DNA of 11,717 bases from AC-69 sp036519575. GTDB lineage: Bacteria; Actinomycetota; UBA4738; HRBIN12. The stretch lies in assembly GCA_036519575.1 (NCBI GenBank), contig DATDKZ010000019.1, positions 1 to 11,717 on the forward strand. Reading direction: 5' to 3'. Below the pieces are notes generated by a model, which saw only the letters and a list, made by a program, of their open reading frames with translations, made no database searches and was not told the origin of the DNA. The position numbers and the translations under genes are program-made. Each line of letters opens with the position of its first letter. Positions within the stretch are counted from its first letter, which is position 1. Below, piece by piece: positions 1 through 6,222 of this stretch.

Positions 1-1350
1 CTATCCAGCCGCGCGAGCGTCGGCCAGACGTCGCGCCAGGAACCTCCGTTCCTGTGGATTCGTGACGAGCTCGAGGGCCCGCTCGTACGCGACGGCTGCC
101 TCTTCGAAGCGGGCCAAGCGGCGAAGCAGATCGGCGCGAGCGGAATGGAACAGGTGATAGCCGTCGAGTGCGTCGGCAAGTGGCTCGAGGGTCCGAAGAC
201 CCCGGTCCGGGCCGTCCGCCATGGCCACGGCCACCGCCCGGTTGAGCTCGACGACCGGCGAGGGCGCCGCGGCCGACAACGCTTCGTACAGCGCGGCGAT
301 CAACGGCCAGTCAGTATCCTCGGACCGCGGCGCCCGAGCGTGCACCGCCGCGATCGAGGCCTGGAGCTGATAGGGACCCACGGCGTGCAGGCCGTTGACC
401 CGATCCAGGAGCGCCAGTCCCTCGTGGATCATGTCGTGGTCCCACCTCGACCGGTCCTGGCCCTCGAGGAGCACGAGCTCACCGCTCGCATCGACCCGAG
501 CGTCCCGCCGGGAATGATGGAGCAGCATCAACGTGAGGAGCCCGAGCGCCTCGGGCTGGTCCGGCATGAGCTCGGCGAGGACCCGGCCGAGCCGGATGGC
601 CTCGTCGCAGAGCTCCGCTCGAACGAGCGTGCCTTCGGTCGCCGAGTATCCCTCGTTGAAGATGAGGTACGTGACCGCCAGAACGGACGGGAGCCGCTCA
701 GGCAGGAGTTCCTCGGGGGGGACCCGGTAGGGGATCGCGGCGTCGCGGATCTTGCGCTTCGCTCGCACCAGTCGCTGTGCCATGGCCGGCTCGCCCACCA
801 GGAACGCGCGGGCGATCTGCGGCGTGGTCAGCCCGCCTAGCGTCCGGAGGGTCAGCGCCACCCGCGCGTCCATAGCCAGGGCGGGATGGCAGCACGTGAA
901 CATCAACCGGAGGCGGTCGTCGGGGATGGCGCTCACGTCGTCCTCGTTCCCACCGAGGGCTTCCAGTTCGGCGAGCCGCTGGAGCGCCTCGGTCTTGCCT
1001 CGAAGGGTCCGCTCCCGGCGCAGTCGGTCGATGGCCCGATTGCGGGCAGTGGTCGTGATCCAGGCCGCTGGGTTCCGGGGGAGGCCCTGCCCGGGCCATC
1101 TCTGCAGGGCCACGGCGAAGGCCTCCTGCACGGCCTCCTCGGCCAGGTCGAAGTCGCCCAGGACCCGGATGAGGGTCGCGACCGCCTGCCCCTGCTCCTC
1201 CCGGAACAGGCGGTCGACGACCTCACGGGTGGTCGCGGGCGCTACTTGTGCGGCGTGTCGAACTCCATGATCGGCCGAACCTCGATCGATCCGGTCCCGA
1301 CCGACGGGATCCGAGACGCCGCCTCGATAGCCTGGTCCAGGTTCTGGCAT
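1..1350 (-). CDS. ECF sigma factor, ECF42 type, with C-terminal TPR-like extension
   Basis: A sigma-70-family extracytoplasmic-function factor that would direct RNA polymerase to a small set of promoters. Residues about 44-118 form region 2 (RVLGDFDLAEEAVQEAF, then TTTARNRAIDRLRRER) and residues 143-205 form region 4 (LTLRTLGGLTTPQIARAFLV, a helix-turn-helix). The remaining 240 residues are the helical DUF6596/TPR-like extension that defines group ECF42 (LIFNEGYSATEG at 229-240; LNRAVAVAM at 369-377; a TPR-like ARFEEAAVAYERAL at 413-426). No anti-sigma gene is visible; in ECF42 the extension itself is known to matter for activity. The gene is complete, with its TAG stop at the window edge. 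The only canonical in-frame start ahead of region 2 is the ATG at 1350, with GAGG four bases upstream, which makes a 109-base overlap with the DGPF gene. The first ~40 residues are atypical for the family, so the true start is uncertain. Confidence 0.9.
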   Translation of the reverse strand: MPEPGPGYRGGVSDPVGRDRIDRGSADHGVRHAAQVAPATTREVVDRLFREEQGQAVATLIRVLGDFDLAEEAVQEAFAVALQRWPGQGLPRNPAAWITTTARNRAIDRLRRERTLRGKTEALQRLAELEALGGNEDDVSAIPDDRLRLMFTCCHPALAMDARVALTLRTLGGLTTPQIARAFLVGEPAMAQRLVRAKRKIRDAAIPYRVPPEELLPERLPSVLAVTYLIFNEGYSATEGTLVRAELCDEAIRLGRVLAELMPDQPEALGLLTLMLLHHSRRDARVDASGELVLLEGQDRSRWDHDMIHEGLALLDRVNGLHAVGPYQLQASIAAVHARAPRSEDTDWPLIAALYEALSAAAPSPVVELNRAVAVAMADGPDRGLRTLEPLADALDGYHLFHSARADLLRRLARFEEAAVAYERALELVTNPQERRFLARRLADARAAG

Positions 1351-1607
1351 TCGACCTCGTAGTACCCCCCGAGCTGCTCCTTGGTCTCCGCGAACGGCCC
1401 ATCGGTGGTGAGCGTCTCACCCTTGCGGACGCGGACGGTGGTTGCCTGGGCGGAGGGTTGGAGCGCCTCGCCGCTGCGGATCCAACCCTTGTCCGTCAGC
1501 CACTTTCCGTAGTCGTCCCACTTCTGCATCTCGGCGGCCTGCTGCTCGGGCGACGCACCCTCCATCTGCCCGGTCTCCTCGTTGTAGATCAACAGCAAGT
1601 AGCGCAT
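1242..1607 (-). CDS. YCII-related DGPF-domain protein, ECF42 partner
   Basis: A 121-residue dimeric alpha-beta-barrel-type protein of the YCII/DGPF family. It begins MRYLLLIYNEE and carries the naming motif as TTDGPFAETKEQLGGYY at residues 67-83. DGPF proteins are the standard neighbours and main regulatory targets of ECF42 sigma factors; their biochemical role is not established. The ATG at 1607 is favoured because AAGGGG lies about six bases upstream and because the protein then starts exactly where the family does; a longer frame to 1898 is spurious. The gene precedes and overlaps the sigma gene, so the two are surely one transcript. Confidence 0.93.
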   Translation of the reverse strand: MRYLLLIYNEETGQMEGASPEQQAAEMQKWDDYGKWLTDKGWIRSGEALQPSAQATTVRVRKGETLTTDGPFAETKEQLGGYYEVECQNLDQAIEAASRIPSVGTGSIEVRPIMEFDTPHK

Positions 1608-1626
1608 GACGACCCCTTTCTGTCTC

Positions 1627-1644
1627 GGCGGCCCGGTGGCCGCC
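1627..1644 (-). promoter_or_regulatory. Hairpin in the DGPF leader
   Basis: Perfect 7-bp inverted repeat GGCGGCC / GGCCGCC with a four-base loop, lying between the candidate ECF42 promoter and the DGPF ribosome binding site. In RNA it would form a very stable stem about 20 bases before the start codon. Whether it regulates translation is unknown. Confidence 0.4.
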
Positions 1645-1656
1645 TCCAACCCTACC

Positions 1657-1683
1657 GACGAACAATGACGATCGATATCGACA
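1657..1683 (-). promoter_or_regulatory. Candidate ECF42-dependent promoter for the DGPF-sigma operon
   Basis: On the minus strand, TGTCGA at 1683-1678 is followed after 17 bases by CGTC at 1660-1657. This fits the motif I recall for ECF42 promoters in Streptomyces (-35 TGTCGA, -10 CG[A/T]C). It lies 50 bases ahead of the DGPF start codon, implying autoregulation. Visible in the sequence; the link to the sigma factor is inference. Confidence 0.6.
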
Positions 1684-1718
1684 GCGGGCCCGAGAAACGG
1701 GTGGCGCTCGACCGCGGT

Positions 1719-1724
1719 TAGGCT
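1719..1724 (+). promoter_or_regulatory. -10-like box TAGGCT ahead of the acyl-CoA dehydrogenase
   Basis: TAGGCT ends seven bases before the ATG at 1732, the geometry of a leaderless or near-leaderless actinobacterial transcript. No convincing -35 box is seen. The AGGGG between the box and the ATG could alternatively serve as a short-spaced ribosome binding site. Confidence 0.4.
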
Positions 1725-1731
1725 AGGGGCG

Positions 1732-2904
1732 ATGACCGCCCCCGAGATCGATCCGCTCGACTTCCTGGCGATCGACCGCCTGCTCTCCGAGGAGGAGCGG
1801 GACATCCGCGATGCCGTTCGGGCGTTCGTTCGAAGCGAGATCCTGCCCGGCGTGGGGGAGTGGTTCGAGCGTGGCGAGTTCCCCCGTGAGGTGGCCAAGG
1901 GCCTGGCCGAGCTCGGCCTCCTCGGGATGCACCTGACCGGGTACGACTGCGCGGGGGCGAACGCGGTGTCCTACGGTCTGGCATGCCTGGAGCTCGAGGC
2001 CGGCGACAGCGGGTTCAGGTCCTTCGTCTCCGTGCAGGGCTCCCTGTGCATGTTCCCCATCTGGAAGTTCGGGACCGAGGAGCAGAAGCAGCGCTATCTC
2101 CCGATGATGGCCCGCGGCGAGGTGATCGGGTGCTTCGGGCTGACCGAGCCCGACGTCGGCAGCGACCCGGGACGCATGCGAACCTCGGCGGCCCGCGACG
2201 GCTCCGACTGGGTCCTGTCCGGGACCAAGATGTGGATCACGAACGGCGGCATCGCCGACCTCGCCGTGGTCTGGGCCAAGGCCGACGACGGTGTGCGCGG
2301 CTTTCTGGTTCCCACCGACAGCCCGGGGTTCTCCGCCAGGGACATCGAGCGCAAGCTGTCGCTCCGAGCCTCGGTCACCTCCGAGCTCGTCCTGGACCAG
2401 GTCCGCGTGCCGGGAGATGCGGTGTTACCCGGTGTGGTGGGGTTGAAGGGCCCATTGTCCTGCTTGAGCGAGGCGCGGTACGGGATCGTGTGGGGCGCCA
2501 TGGGCGCGGCGCGTGCCTGCTTCGAGAGCGCGCTCGAGTTCGCCAAGACCCGCGTGCAATGGGGCAAGCCGATCGGGGCGTTCCAGCTCACCCAGGAGAA
2601 GCTGGCGAACATGGCGGTCGAGATCAACTCGGGGATGCTGCTGGCGATCCACCTCGGGCGGATGAAGGACGCCGGAAGCCTTCAGCCAGAGCACGTCTCA
2701 ATGGGCAAACTCAGCAACGTCCGGGAGGCGCTGGGGGTGGCCCGAGAGGCCCGAACGATCCTCGGTGCGAACGGCATTACCCTGGAGTACCCCGTGATCC
2801 GCCACATGAACAACCTTGAGTCGGTCCTCACCTACGAGGGGACGAGCGAGATCCACACGTTGATCATTGGGCAGGCGCTCACGGGACTCCGAGCCTTCGA
2901 GTGA
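1732..2904 (+). CDS. gcdH: Acyl-CoA dehydrogenase, glutaryl-CoA dehydrogenase-like
   Basis: A 390-residue FAD flavoprotein of full family length. Glutaryl-CoA dehydrogenase oxidises and decarboxylates glutaryl-CoA to crotonyl-CoA in lysine, tryptophan and aromatic catabolism, passing electrons to ETF. The resemblance to human GCDH is close along the whole chain: SGFRSFVSVQGSL (residues 93-105), GCFGLTEPDVGSDP (133-146), WITNGGIADLAVVWAK (168-183), ARYGIVWGAMGAA (248-260) and YEGTSEIHTLIIGQALTG (368-385). The catalytic base is Glu369. Glu89, Arg96 and Tyr368 match the human residues (E87, R94, Y369) tied to binding and decarboxylating the glutaryl group. No ETF or other catabolic gene lies nearby, so the pathway context is missing. 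A related short-chain acyl-CoA substrate is possible but less likely. Confidence 0.88.
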   Translation: MTAPEIDPLDFLAIDRLLSEEERDIRDAVRAFVRSEILPGVGEWFERGEFPREVAKGLAELGLLGMHLTGYDCAGANAVSYGLACLELEAGDSGFRSFVSVQGSLCMFPIWKFGTEEQKQRYLPMMARGEVIGCFGLTEPDVGSDPGRMRTSAARDGSDWVLSGTKMWITNGGIADLAVVWAKADDGVRGFLVPTDSPGFSARDIERKLSLRASVTSELVLDQVRVPGDAVLPGVVGLKGPLSCLSEARYGIVWGAMGAARACFESALEFAKTRVQWGKPIGAFQLTQEKLANMAVEINSGMLLAIHLGRMKDAGSLQPEHVSMGKLSNVREALGVAREARTILGANGITLEYPVIRHMNNLESVLTYEGTSEIHTLIIGQALTGLRAFE

Positions 2905-2968
2905 CCGATATGGAGCCTGCCGCTGCAGGTCCGAACCACTGGTAAAGCCGGAAGGAGGAGGTTGGAGG

Positions 2969-3157
2969 ATGGCGCGCGAGTTCGATTGGGCGCTCTTCGA
3001 GAAGGCAGTCGACATCACGGCGTCCGCGGTACGGGGCACTCTGGGTGGGGAGAACAGCCAAGCGCCGAAGTTCGCGGCCGACGTGTTCAGGGAGGTGTGG
3101 GCGGCCCTGAAGGATGCGGCGGGGGATCTGTCGGCCAGGGGCAAGCCGGGGTTCTGA
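2969..3157 (+). CDS. Small hypothetical protein, 62 residues
   Basis: I do not recognise this protein. The ATG at 2969 is preceded by two purine-rich stretches, AAGGAGGAGG at 2952-2961 and TTGGAGG directly against the start, so translation looks real. It is a soluble, probably helical protein (MAREFDWALFEKAVDITASA at the N-terminus, then FAADVFREVWAALKDAA in the middle) with no signal peptide or membrane segment. It sits 64 bases after the acyl-CoA dehydrogenase on the same strand and could be co-transcribed, and it ends two bases before the stop of the convergent CBS gene. Confidence 0.7.
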   Translation: MAREFDWALFEKAVDITASAVRGTLGGENSQAPKFAADVFREVWAALKDAAGDLSARGKPGF

Positions 3158-3159
3158 GG

Positions 3160-3525
3160 CTACCCCGATCGCGACAGATCGCGGAGCGAGACCACGCCGA
3201 CCAACGAGGCCCCGTCCATCACCGGCAAGTGCCGGAATCCCCGGTCGAGCATGATGTCGCGGGCCTCACGGACGTCGGTGCCGGACTCGACGGTGACGGG
3301 GTCGGGGGTCATCCACTGTGAGATGTGGTGTTGCGCGGCATCGAAATCGGCAGCCAGCGCGCGGAGGATGTCGCGCTCGGTGAAGATGCCGGCCGGCCTG
3401 CCCTCCTGGAGCACCAGGGCCGAGCCGACGTGATGGGCGCCCATCGTGGTGGCCGCTTCGGCCACGGTCGCCGTCGGTTCGACGGTCACGACCTCCTTGC
3501 TCATGACGTCCCGGACGGTGGTCAT
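3160..3525 (-). CDS. Two-CBS-domain protein
   Basis: A 121-residue protein made of a single Bateman module. The first CBS repeat is about residues 1-57 (VRDVMSKEVVTVEPTATVAEA, then GIFTERDILRAL) and the second about 63-119 (WMTPDPVTVESGTDVREA, then GVVSLRDLSRSG). Such modules bind adenine nucleotides and act as energy-status sensors; free-standing ones usually regulate a partner protein that cannot be read from sequence. The start at ATG 3525 is chosen because the domain begins at once; an in-frame extension to 3564 would run through the mutY start. No Shine-Dalgarno is seen, but a TAGGCT box lies 11 bases upstream. Confidence 0.88.
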   Translation of the reverse strand: MTTVRDVMSKEVVTVEPTATVAEAATTMGAHHVGSALVLQEGRPAGIFTERDILRALAADFDAAQHHISQWMTPDPVTVESGTDVREARDIMLDRGFRHLPVMDGASLVGVVSLRDLSRSG

Positions 3526-4420
3526 GGCCACGTCCAAGCCTAGACCTCGCCGGTTGGGCCGCAAAGCGCTGCTTCGCTGGTACGCACCGCGCCGCCGCGC
3601 CTACCCGTGGAGGACCACGCGCGACCCCTACCGGATCCTGGTCTCCGAGGTGATGCTGCAGCAGACGCAGGCCTCGCGTGTCGCCCCCGCTTACGGGTCG
3701 TTCCTGGCTCGCTTCCCCACGGTTCACTCGCTCGCGGGGGCCCGCCTCCGCGACGTCGTCACCGCCTGGCAGGGCCTGGGGTACAACCGCCGAGCCGTGG
3801 CGCTCTGGGAGGCGGCCCGGACGGTCGTCCGTGACCACGAGGGAAGGGTTCCGCACCATCCGGTCGAGATGGAGAGGCTCGCCGGGGTCGGCCCGTACAC
3901 GGCGGCAGCCGTGTCGTCGGTGGCGTTCGGGCAGGCGGTTGCGGCTGTCGACACGAACACGCGGCGGATCGTGGCCCGGTTCTTCCTCGGCGAGGAGCCC
4001 GAGGGCGTGTCGCCGCGCGAGATCCATGAGCTGGCCGACGCATGGTTGGACCGCCGCGATCCTGGCGCGTGGAATCAGGCGGTGATGGACCTCGGCCGAG
4101 AACGGTGCCGCCCTCGGCCCCGCTGCGGAGCGTGTCCGCTCAGAGCGCTGTGCCGATTTGCGGCGGAGGGCCGGCAGACCGCATCTGCCGGGCGGCGGCA
4201 GACCGCGTTCGAGGGGTCGCTTCGACAGGTGCGCGGGGCAGTCGTCCGCACCCTCATCGATCGGGAAGGTGCGTCCCTGGCGACCTTGTCTCGTGAGAGC
4301 GGGGTTCCCCTCGAGCGGGTGGGCCAGGCGGTGTCGGCGCTGGCCGCCGACGGCCTGGTGGTCGCAGGGCCGGCGGCCCGGGCGGGCCGCCCGGGCGGCC
4401 GCGTCCGCCTGCCCGGCTGA
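3524..4420 (+). CDS. mutY: A/G-specific adenine DNA glycosylase MutY
   Basis: Base-excision repair enzyme that removes adenine mispaired with 8-oxoguanine. The HhH-GPD fold is clear: catalytic Glu42 in SEVMLQQTQ, helix-hairpin-helix LAGVGPYTAAAV at 119-130 and catalytic Asp143 in VDTN. The 101-residue spacing between the two acids equals that of E. coli MutY (E37, D138). The [4Fe-4S] loop has cysteines 195, 201, 204 and 210; its first gap has five residues where six is usual. The Nudix-like 8-oxoG-recognition domain is absent; a ~90-residue tail with a winged-helix-like part (LSRESGVPLERVGQAVSAL) replaces it, as in many actinobacterial MutYs. I chose ATG 3524 as the first start with the right N-terminus; TTG 3554 is an alternative. 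It would overlap the divergent CBS start by two bases. Confidence 0.92.
   Translation: MATSKPRPRRLGRKALLRWYAPRRRAYPWRTTRDPYRILVSEVMLQQTQASRVAPAYGSFLARFPTVHSLAGARLRDVVTAWQGLGYNRRAVALWEAARTVVRDHEGRVPHHPVEMERLAGVGPYTAAAVSSVAFGQAVAAVDTNTRRIVARFFLGEEPEGVSPREIHELADAWLDRRDPGAWNQAVMDLGRERCRPRPRCGACPLRALCRFAAEGRQTASAGRRQTAFEGSLRQVRGAVVRTLIDREGASLATLSRESGVPLERVGQAVSALAADGLVVAGPAARAGRPGGRVRLPG
3537..3546. promoter_or_regulatory. Possible bidirectional -10 for CBS protein and mutY
   Basis: The decamer AGCCTAGACC reads as TAGGCT on the minus strand (3542-3537) and TAGACC on the plus strand (3541-3546), sharing the central TA. The minus-strand box suits the CBS gene, with a weak TTGCGG 16 bases further upstream. 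The plus-strand box would only suit mutY if it starts at TTG 3554, seven bases downstream, and not at ATG 3524. Confidence 0.35.
4372..4400 (+). other. Strong GC hairpin near the 3' end of mutY
   Basis: GCCCGGGCG at 4376-4384 and CGCCCGGGC at 4388-4396 are perfect inverse complements with a three-base loop. After one G/G mismatch three more pairs extend the stem (4372-4374 with 4398-4400). It ends 17 bases before the mutY stop codon and has no T-tract, so it is not a classical terminator. Confidence 0.45.
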
Positions 4421-4487
4421 ACGGGAACGCCGCAACCCGCGCACTCGTCCAACCGCTTTATCGTCGGACCGGCCGGGGAGGCCTTCC

Positions 4488-5432
4488 ATGCGCAAGGCAG
4501 TGTTGTCGATCATCGGGTTCCTGGCGCTCGCCGGGATCGTGGGATACGTGGCCACGTGGGGTGGCGGGCTCCAGTCGCAGCAGTCAGCAGGTGGCGGTGT
4601 GGGCGCGGCCAGCAGTGCACCCGAGAAGGCGGTGGGTCGGGTCGGGAGCGACGAACCGGTCGCCGGTGTCCCGACACCGGGATCTGTGAACGTGGAGGAT
4701 GCCGGTCCCGTCGCCGGGGGAGGACTGTCCCCGGTCGGATCGCTTCCCCCAATCGGTCCCGACATCGTGAAGACCGCCGGCATCTCGATCGAGGTCAAGA
4801 GCGGTGGGTTCGAGACGGCGTTCAACGCCGCGACCACGATCGCCGGAAGGTACGGCGGCTATGTCGAGGATTCGTCCATGCATGGGATCAAGGCCAAGTC
4901 GGGCGAGCTCACGATCCGCGTTCCCGCCTCCGCCTTCGACCGGGCCATGAACGACCTCCGAGGCCTGGGCTCGGTTGAGGGGCAGTCGATCTCGGGCCAG
5001 GACGTGACGTCACAGTTCGTCGATCTCGACGCACGACTTCGGACCTGGCAGGCTCAGGAGGCGGTGCTCCTGCGGCTGATGAGACGGGCGACGTCGATCG
5101 AGTCCACGCTTCGGGTCCAGAACCAACTGCAGGACGTGCAATTCCGGATCGAGCAGATCAAGGGCCAGCTCCGCCTGTTGGAGAACCAGACATCGCTCGC
5201 AACGATCGACGTGTCGCTCCGAGAGGTGGGCGCCGTGGTCGGCGTTCGTCCGAGGGAGGCCCATGAACGGCCCAGCCTCGGCGAGGCCTGGGACCGGGCG
5301 GTCGACGGGTTCCTCGGCGTGATCTTCGCCGTCGTCGTCGGTCTGGGGTACCTGATCCCGCTGGCCGCGATCGCGTTCGCCATCGGGTATGGCTACCGCC
5401 GGTACCGGGCCAGGCCCGCATCGGCGGCGTAG
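4488..5432 (+). CDS. DUF4349 membrane-anchored protein
   Basis: A 314-residue envelope protein of unknown function. Residues 4-23 are an N-terminal membrane segment or uncleaved signal, without the lipobox cysteine found in many DUF4349 proteins. A glycine/proline-rich linker follows (about 24-92), then the DUF4349 domain (about 94-245), which contains GRYGGYVEDSS at 120-130, LTIRVPASAFDRAMNDLRGL at 141-160 and a helical, probably coiled-coil stretch at 180-235. Residues 274-302 are a second membrane segment with a basic cytoplasmic tail (RRYRARP). The middle domain should lie outside the membrane. GGGGAGG at 4474-4480 sits seven bases before the ATG. A TATCGT box at 4459-4464 could give its own promoter, but the 67-base gap also allows read-through from mutY. 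Confidence 0.88.
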   Translation: MRKAVLSIIGFLALAGIVGYVATWGGGLQSQQSAGGGVGAASSAPEKAVGRVGSDEPVAGVPTPGSVNVEDAGPVAGGGLSPVGSLPPIGPDIVKTAGISIEVKSGGFETAFNAATTIAGRYGGYVEDSSMHGIKAKSGELTIRVPASAFDRAMNDLRGLGSVEGQSISGQDVTSQFVDLDARLRTWQAQEAVLLRLMRRATSIESTLRVQNQLQDVQFRIEQIKGQLRLLENQTSLATIDVSLREVGAVVGVRPREAHERPSLGEAWDRAVDGFLGVIFAVVVGLGYLIPLAAIAFAIGYGYRRYRARPASAA

Positions 5433-5456
5433 ACCGCCGACTCGCGGCTCCGAGTG

Positions 5457-5472
5457 GTTAGTTGACACTAAC
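5457..5472. promoter_or_regulatory. Putative ArsR-family operator
   Basis: Perfect palindrome GTTAGT-TGAC-ACTAAC with 6-bp arms. It covers the -35 box of the ArsR promoter, so binding would block RNA polymerase. Position and symmetry suit a dimeric winged-helix repressor acting on its own gene; binding itself is inference. Confidence 0.7.
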
Positions 5473-5491
5473 GTAAGGCCCGGCTTAACCT
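5462..5491 (+). promoter_or_regulatory. Promoter of the arsR-SRPBCC operon
   Basis: TTGACA at 5462-5467, an 18-base spacer and TAACCT at 5486-5491 give a near-consensus vegetative promoter, the strongest in the window. The expected transcription start is about 5498, within a few bases of the GTG start at 5502, so the message is probably leaderless or nearly so. Confidence 0.75.
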
Positions 5492-5501
5492 GCTGGGCAC
5501 C

Positions 5502-5816
5502 GTGGAGGCTGCACTCCGAGCCATCGCCGAGCCTCGCCGGCGACAGATCCTGCGCTTGGTTAGCGACGAGGAGCTGAGCGCCGGGGAGATCGCCTCCCAT
5601 TTCGAGGTGACCCGTTCGGCCGTGTCCCAGCACCTCCGCGTGTTGAGGGATGCCGGGCTCGTCTCCGAGCGGCGGCAGGGGACCCGTCGCATCTACCGGA
5701 TCCGCCCCGAGGGCCTTGCCGAGCTCCGAGAGTTCATCGATGGTCTCTGGAAGATCAAGCTCGCCACTCTCAAGCGCGTGGCGGAGGCCGAGGAGAGGAG
5801 GCTGCGTGGTCGCTGA
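5502..5816 (+). CDS. ArsR-family winged-helix transcriptional repressor
   Basis: A 104-residue ArsR/SmtB-family regulator. It starts MEAALRAIAEPRRRQILRLV, the usual beginning of the subfamily paired with SRPBCC proteins. The recognition region is LSAGEIASHFEVTRSAVSQH (residues 25-44), followed by LRVLRDAGLVSERRQGTRRIYRI with the beta-wing at about 56-68. No metal-binding cysteine motif is present, so it probably senses something other than metal, or no ligand at all. The GTG start has no Shine-Dalgarno and lies 10 bases behind the -10 box. It overlaps the next gene by 11 bases, and the palindrome over its -35 box suggests autorepression. Confidence 0.92.
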   Translation: MEAALRAIAEPRRRQILRLVSDEELSAGEIASHFEVTRSAVSQHLRVLRDAGLVSERRQGTRRIYRIRPEGLAELREFIDGLWKIKLATLKRVAEAEERRLRGR

Positions 5817-6222
5817 GGGAACGGATGTGCTCGCACACGAGCTCCGGATCGAGGCCCGGCCCGAGACCGTGTTCACGTTCCTCACGGACCCCGACAAGAT
5901 GACCCTGTGGAAGGGCGACTCGGCGCAGCTCGATGCCCGGCCCGGCGGCGTCTACCGGGTGCAGATCGGCCGGGCCGTCGTGGTCGGCGAGTTCGTCGAG
6001 CTCGATCCCCCGCGCAGGGTGGTGTTCACGTGGGGGTGGGAGGGGAACGACGACGTCCCTCCTGGATCGAGCACCGTCGAGGTCACACTCATGCCCGAGG
6101 GGGAAGCCACCATCCTCCGCCTGGTGCACCGGGATCTTCCCGAGGAACAGCGCGCAGAGCACGATGGAGGGTGGAAGCACTTCTTGCCGCGGCTGGCCGC
6201 TGCCGCCGCGCACCGGGATTAG
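5806..6222 (+). CDS. SRPBCC / AHSA1-like domain protein
   Basis: A 138-residue START/Bet v1-like protein of the Aha1 C-terminal-like (AHSA1) type, a helix-grip fold with a hydrophobic ligand cavity. Characteristic parts are the opening strand and helix (IEARPETVFTFLTDPDKMTLW, about 14-34), RVVFTWGWEG (72-81) and the closing helix with GGWKHFLPRLAAAA (119-132). Proteins coupled to an ArsR regulator in this way are very common in Actinobacteria and Firmicutes; their ligands are mostly unknown. I chose GTG 5806 because AGGAGG ends four bases before it and because it gives the usual ArsR/SRPBCC overlap; GTG 5827 is an alternative. Confidence 0.88.
   Translation: MVAEGTDVLAHELRIEARPETVFTFLTDPDKMTLWKGDSAQLDARPGGVYRVQIGRAVVVGEFVELDPPRRVVFTWGWEGNDDVPPGSSTVEVTLMPEGEATILRLVHRDLPEEQRAEHDGGWKHFLPRLAAAAAHRD

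Noticed and set aside
1608..1898. N-terminal extension of the DGPF gene
   Set aside because: The family begins at the ATG at 1607, which has its own ribosome binding site; the extension crosses the promoter and the divergent dehydrogenase gene.
2910..2945. An 11-codon ATG frame between the acyl-CoA dehydrogenase and the 62-residue gene
   Set aside because: No ribosome binding site and too short to separate from chance; a leader-peptide role would need evidence of attenuation, which is not visible.
4158..4487. N-terminal extension of the DUF4349 gene into mutY
   Set aside because: The ATG at 4488 has a good ribosome binding site and starts a membrane segment; the extension translates the mutY tail out of frame.
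3266..4837. A 523-codon minus-strand frame across mutY and the DUF4349 gene
   Set aside because: Antisense to well-identified genes; Arg/Pro-rich low-complexity translation with no recognisable domain.
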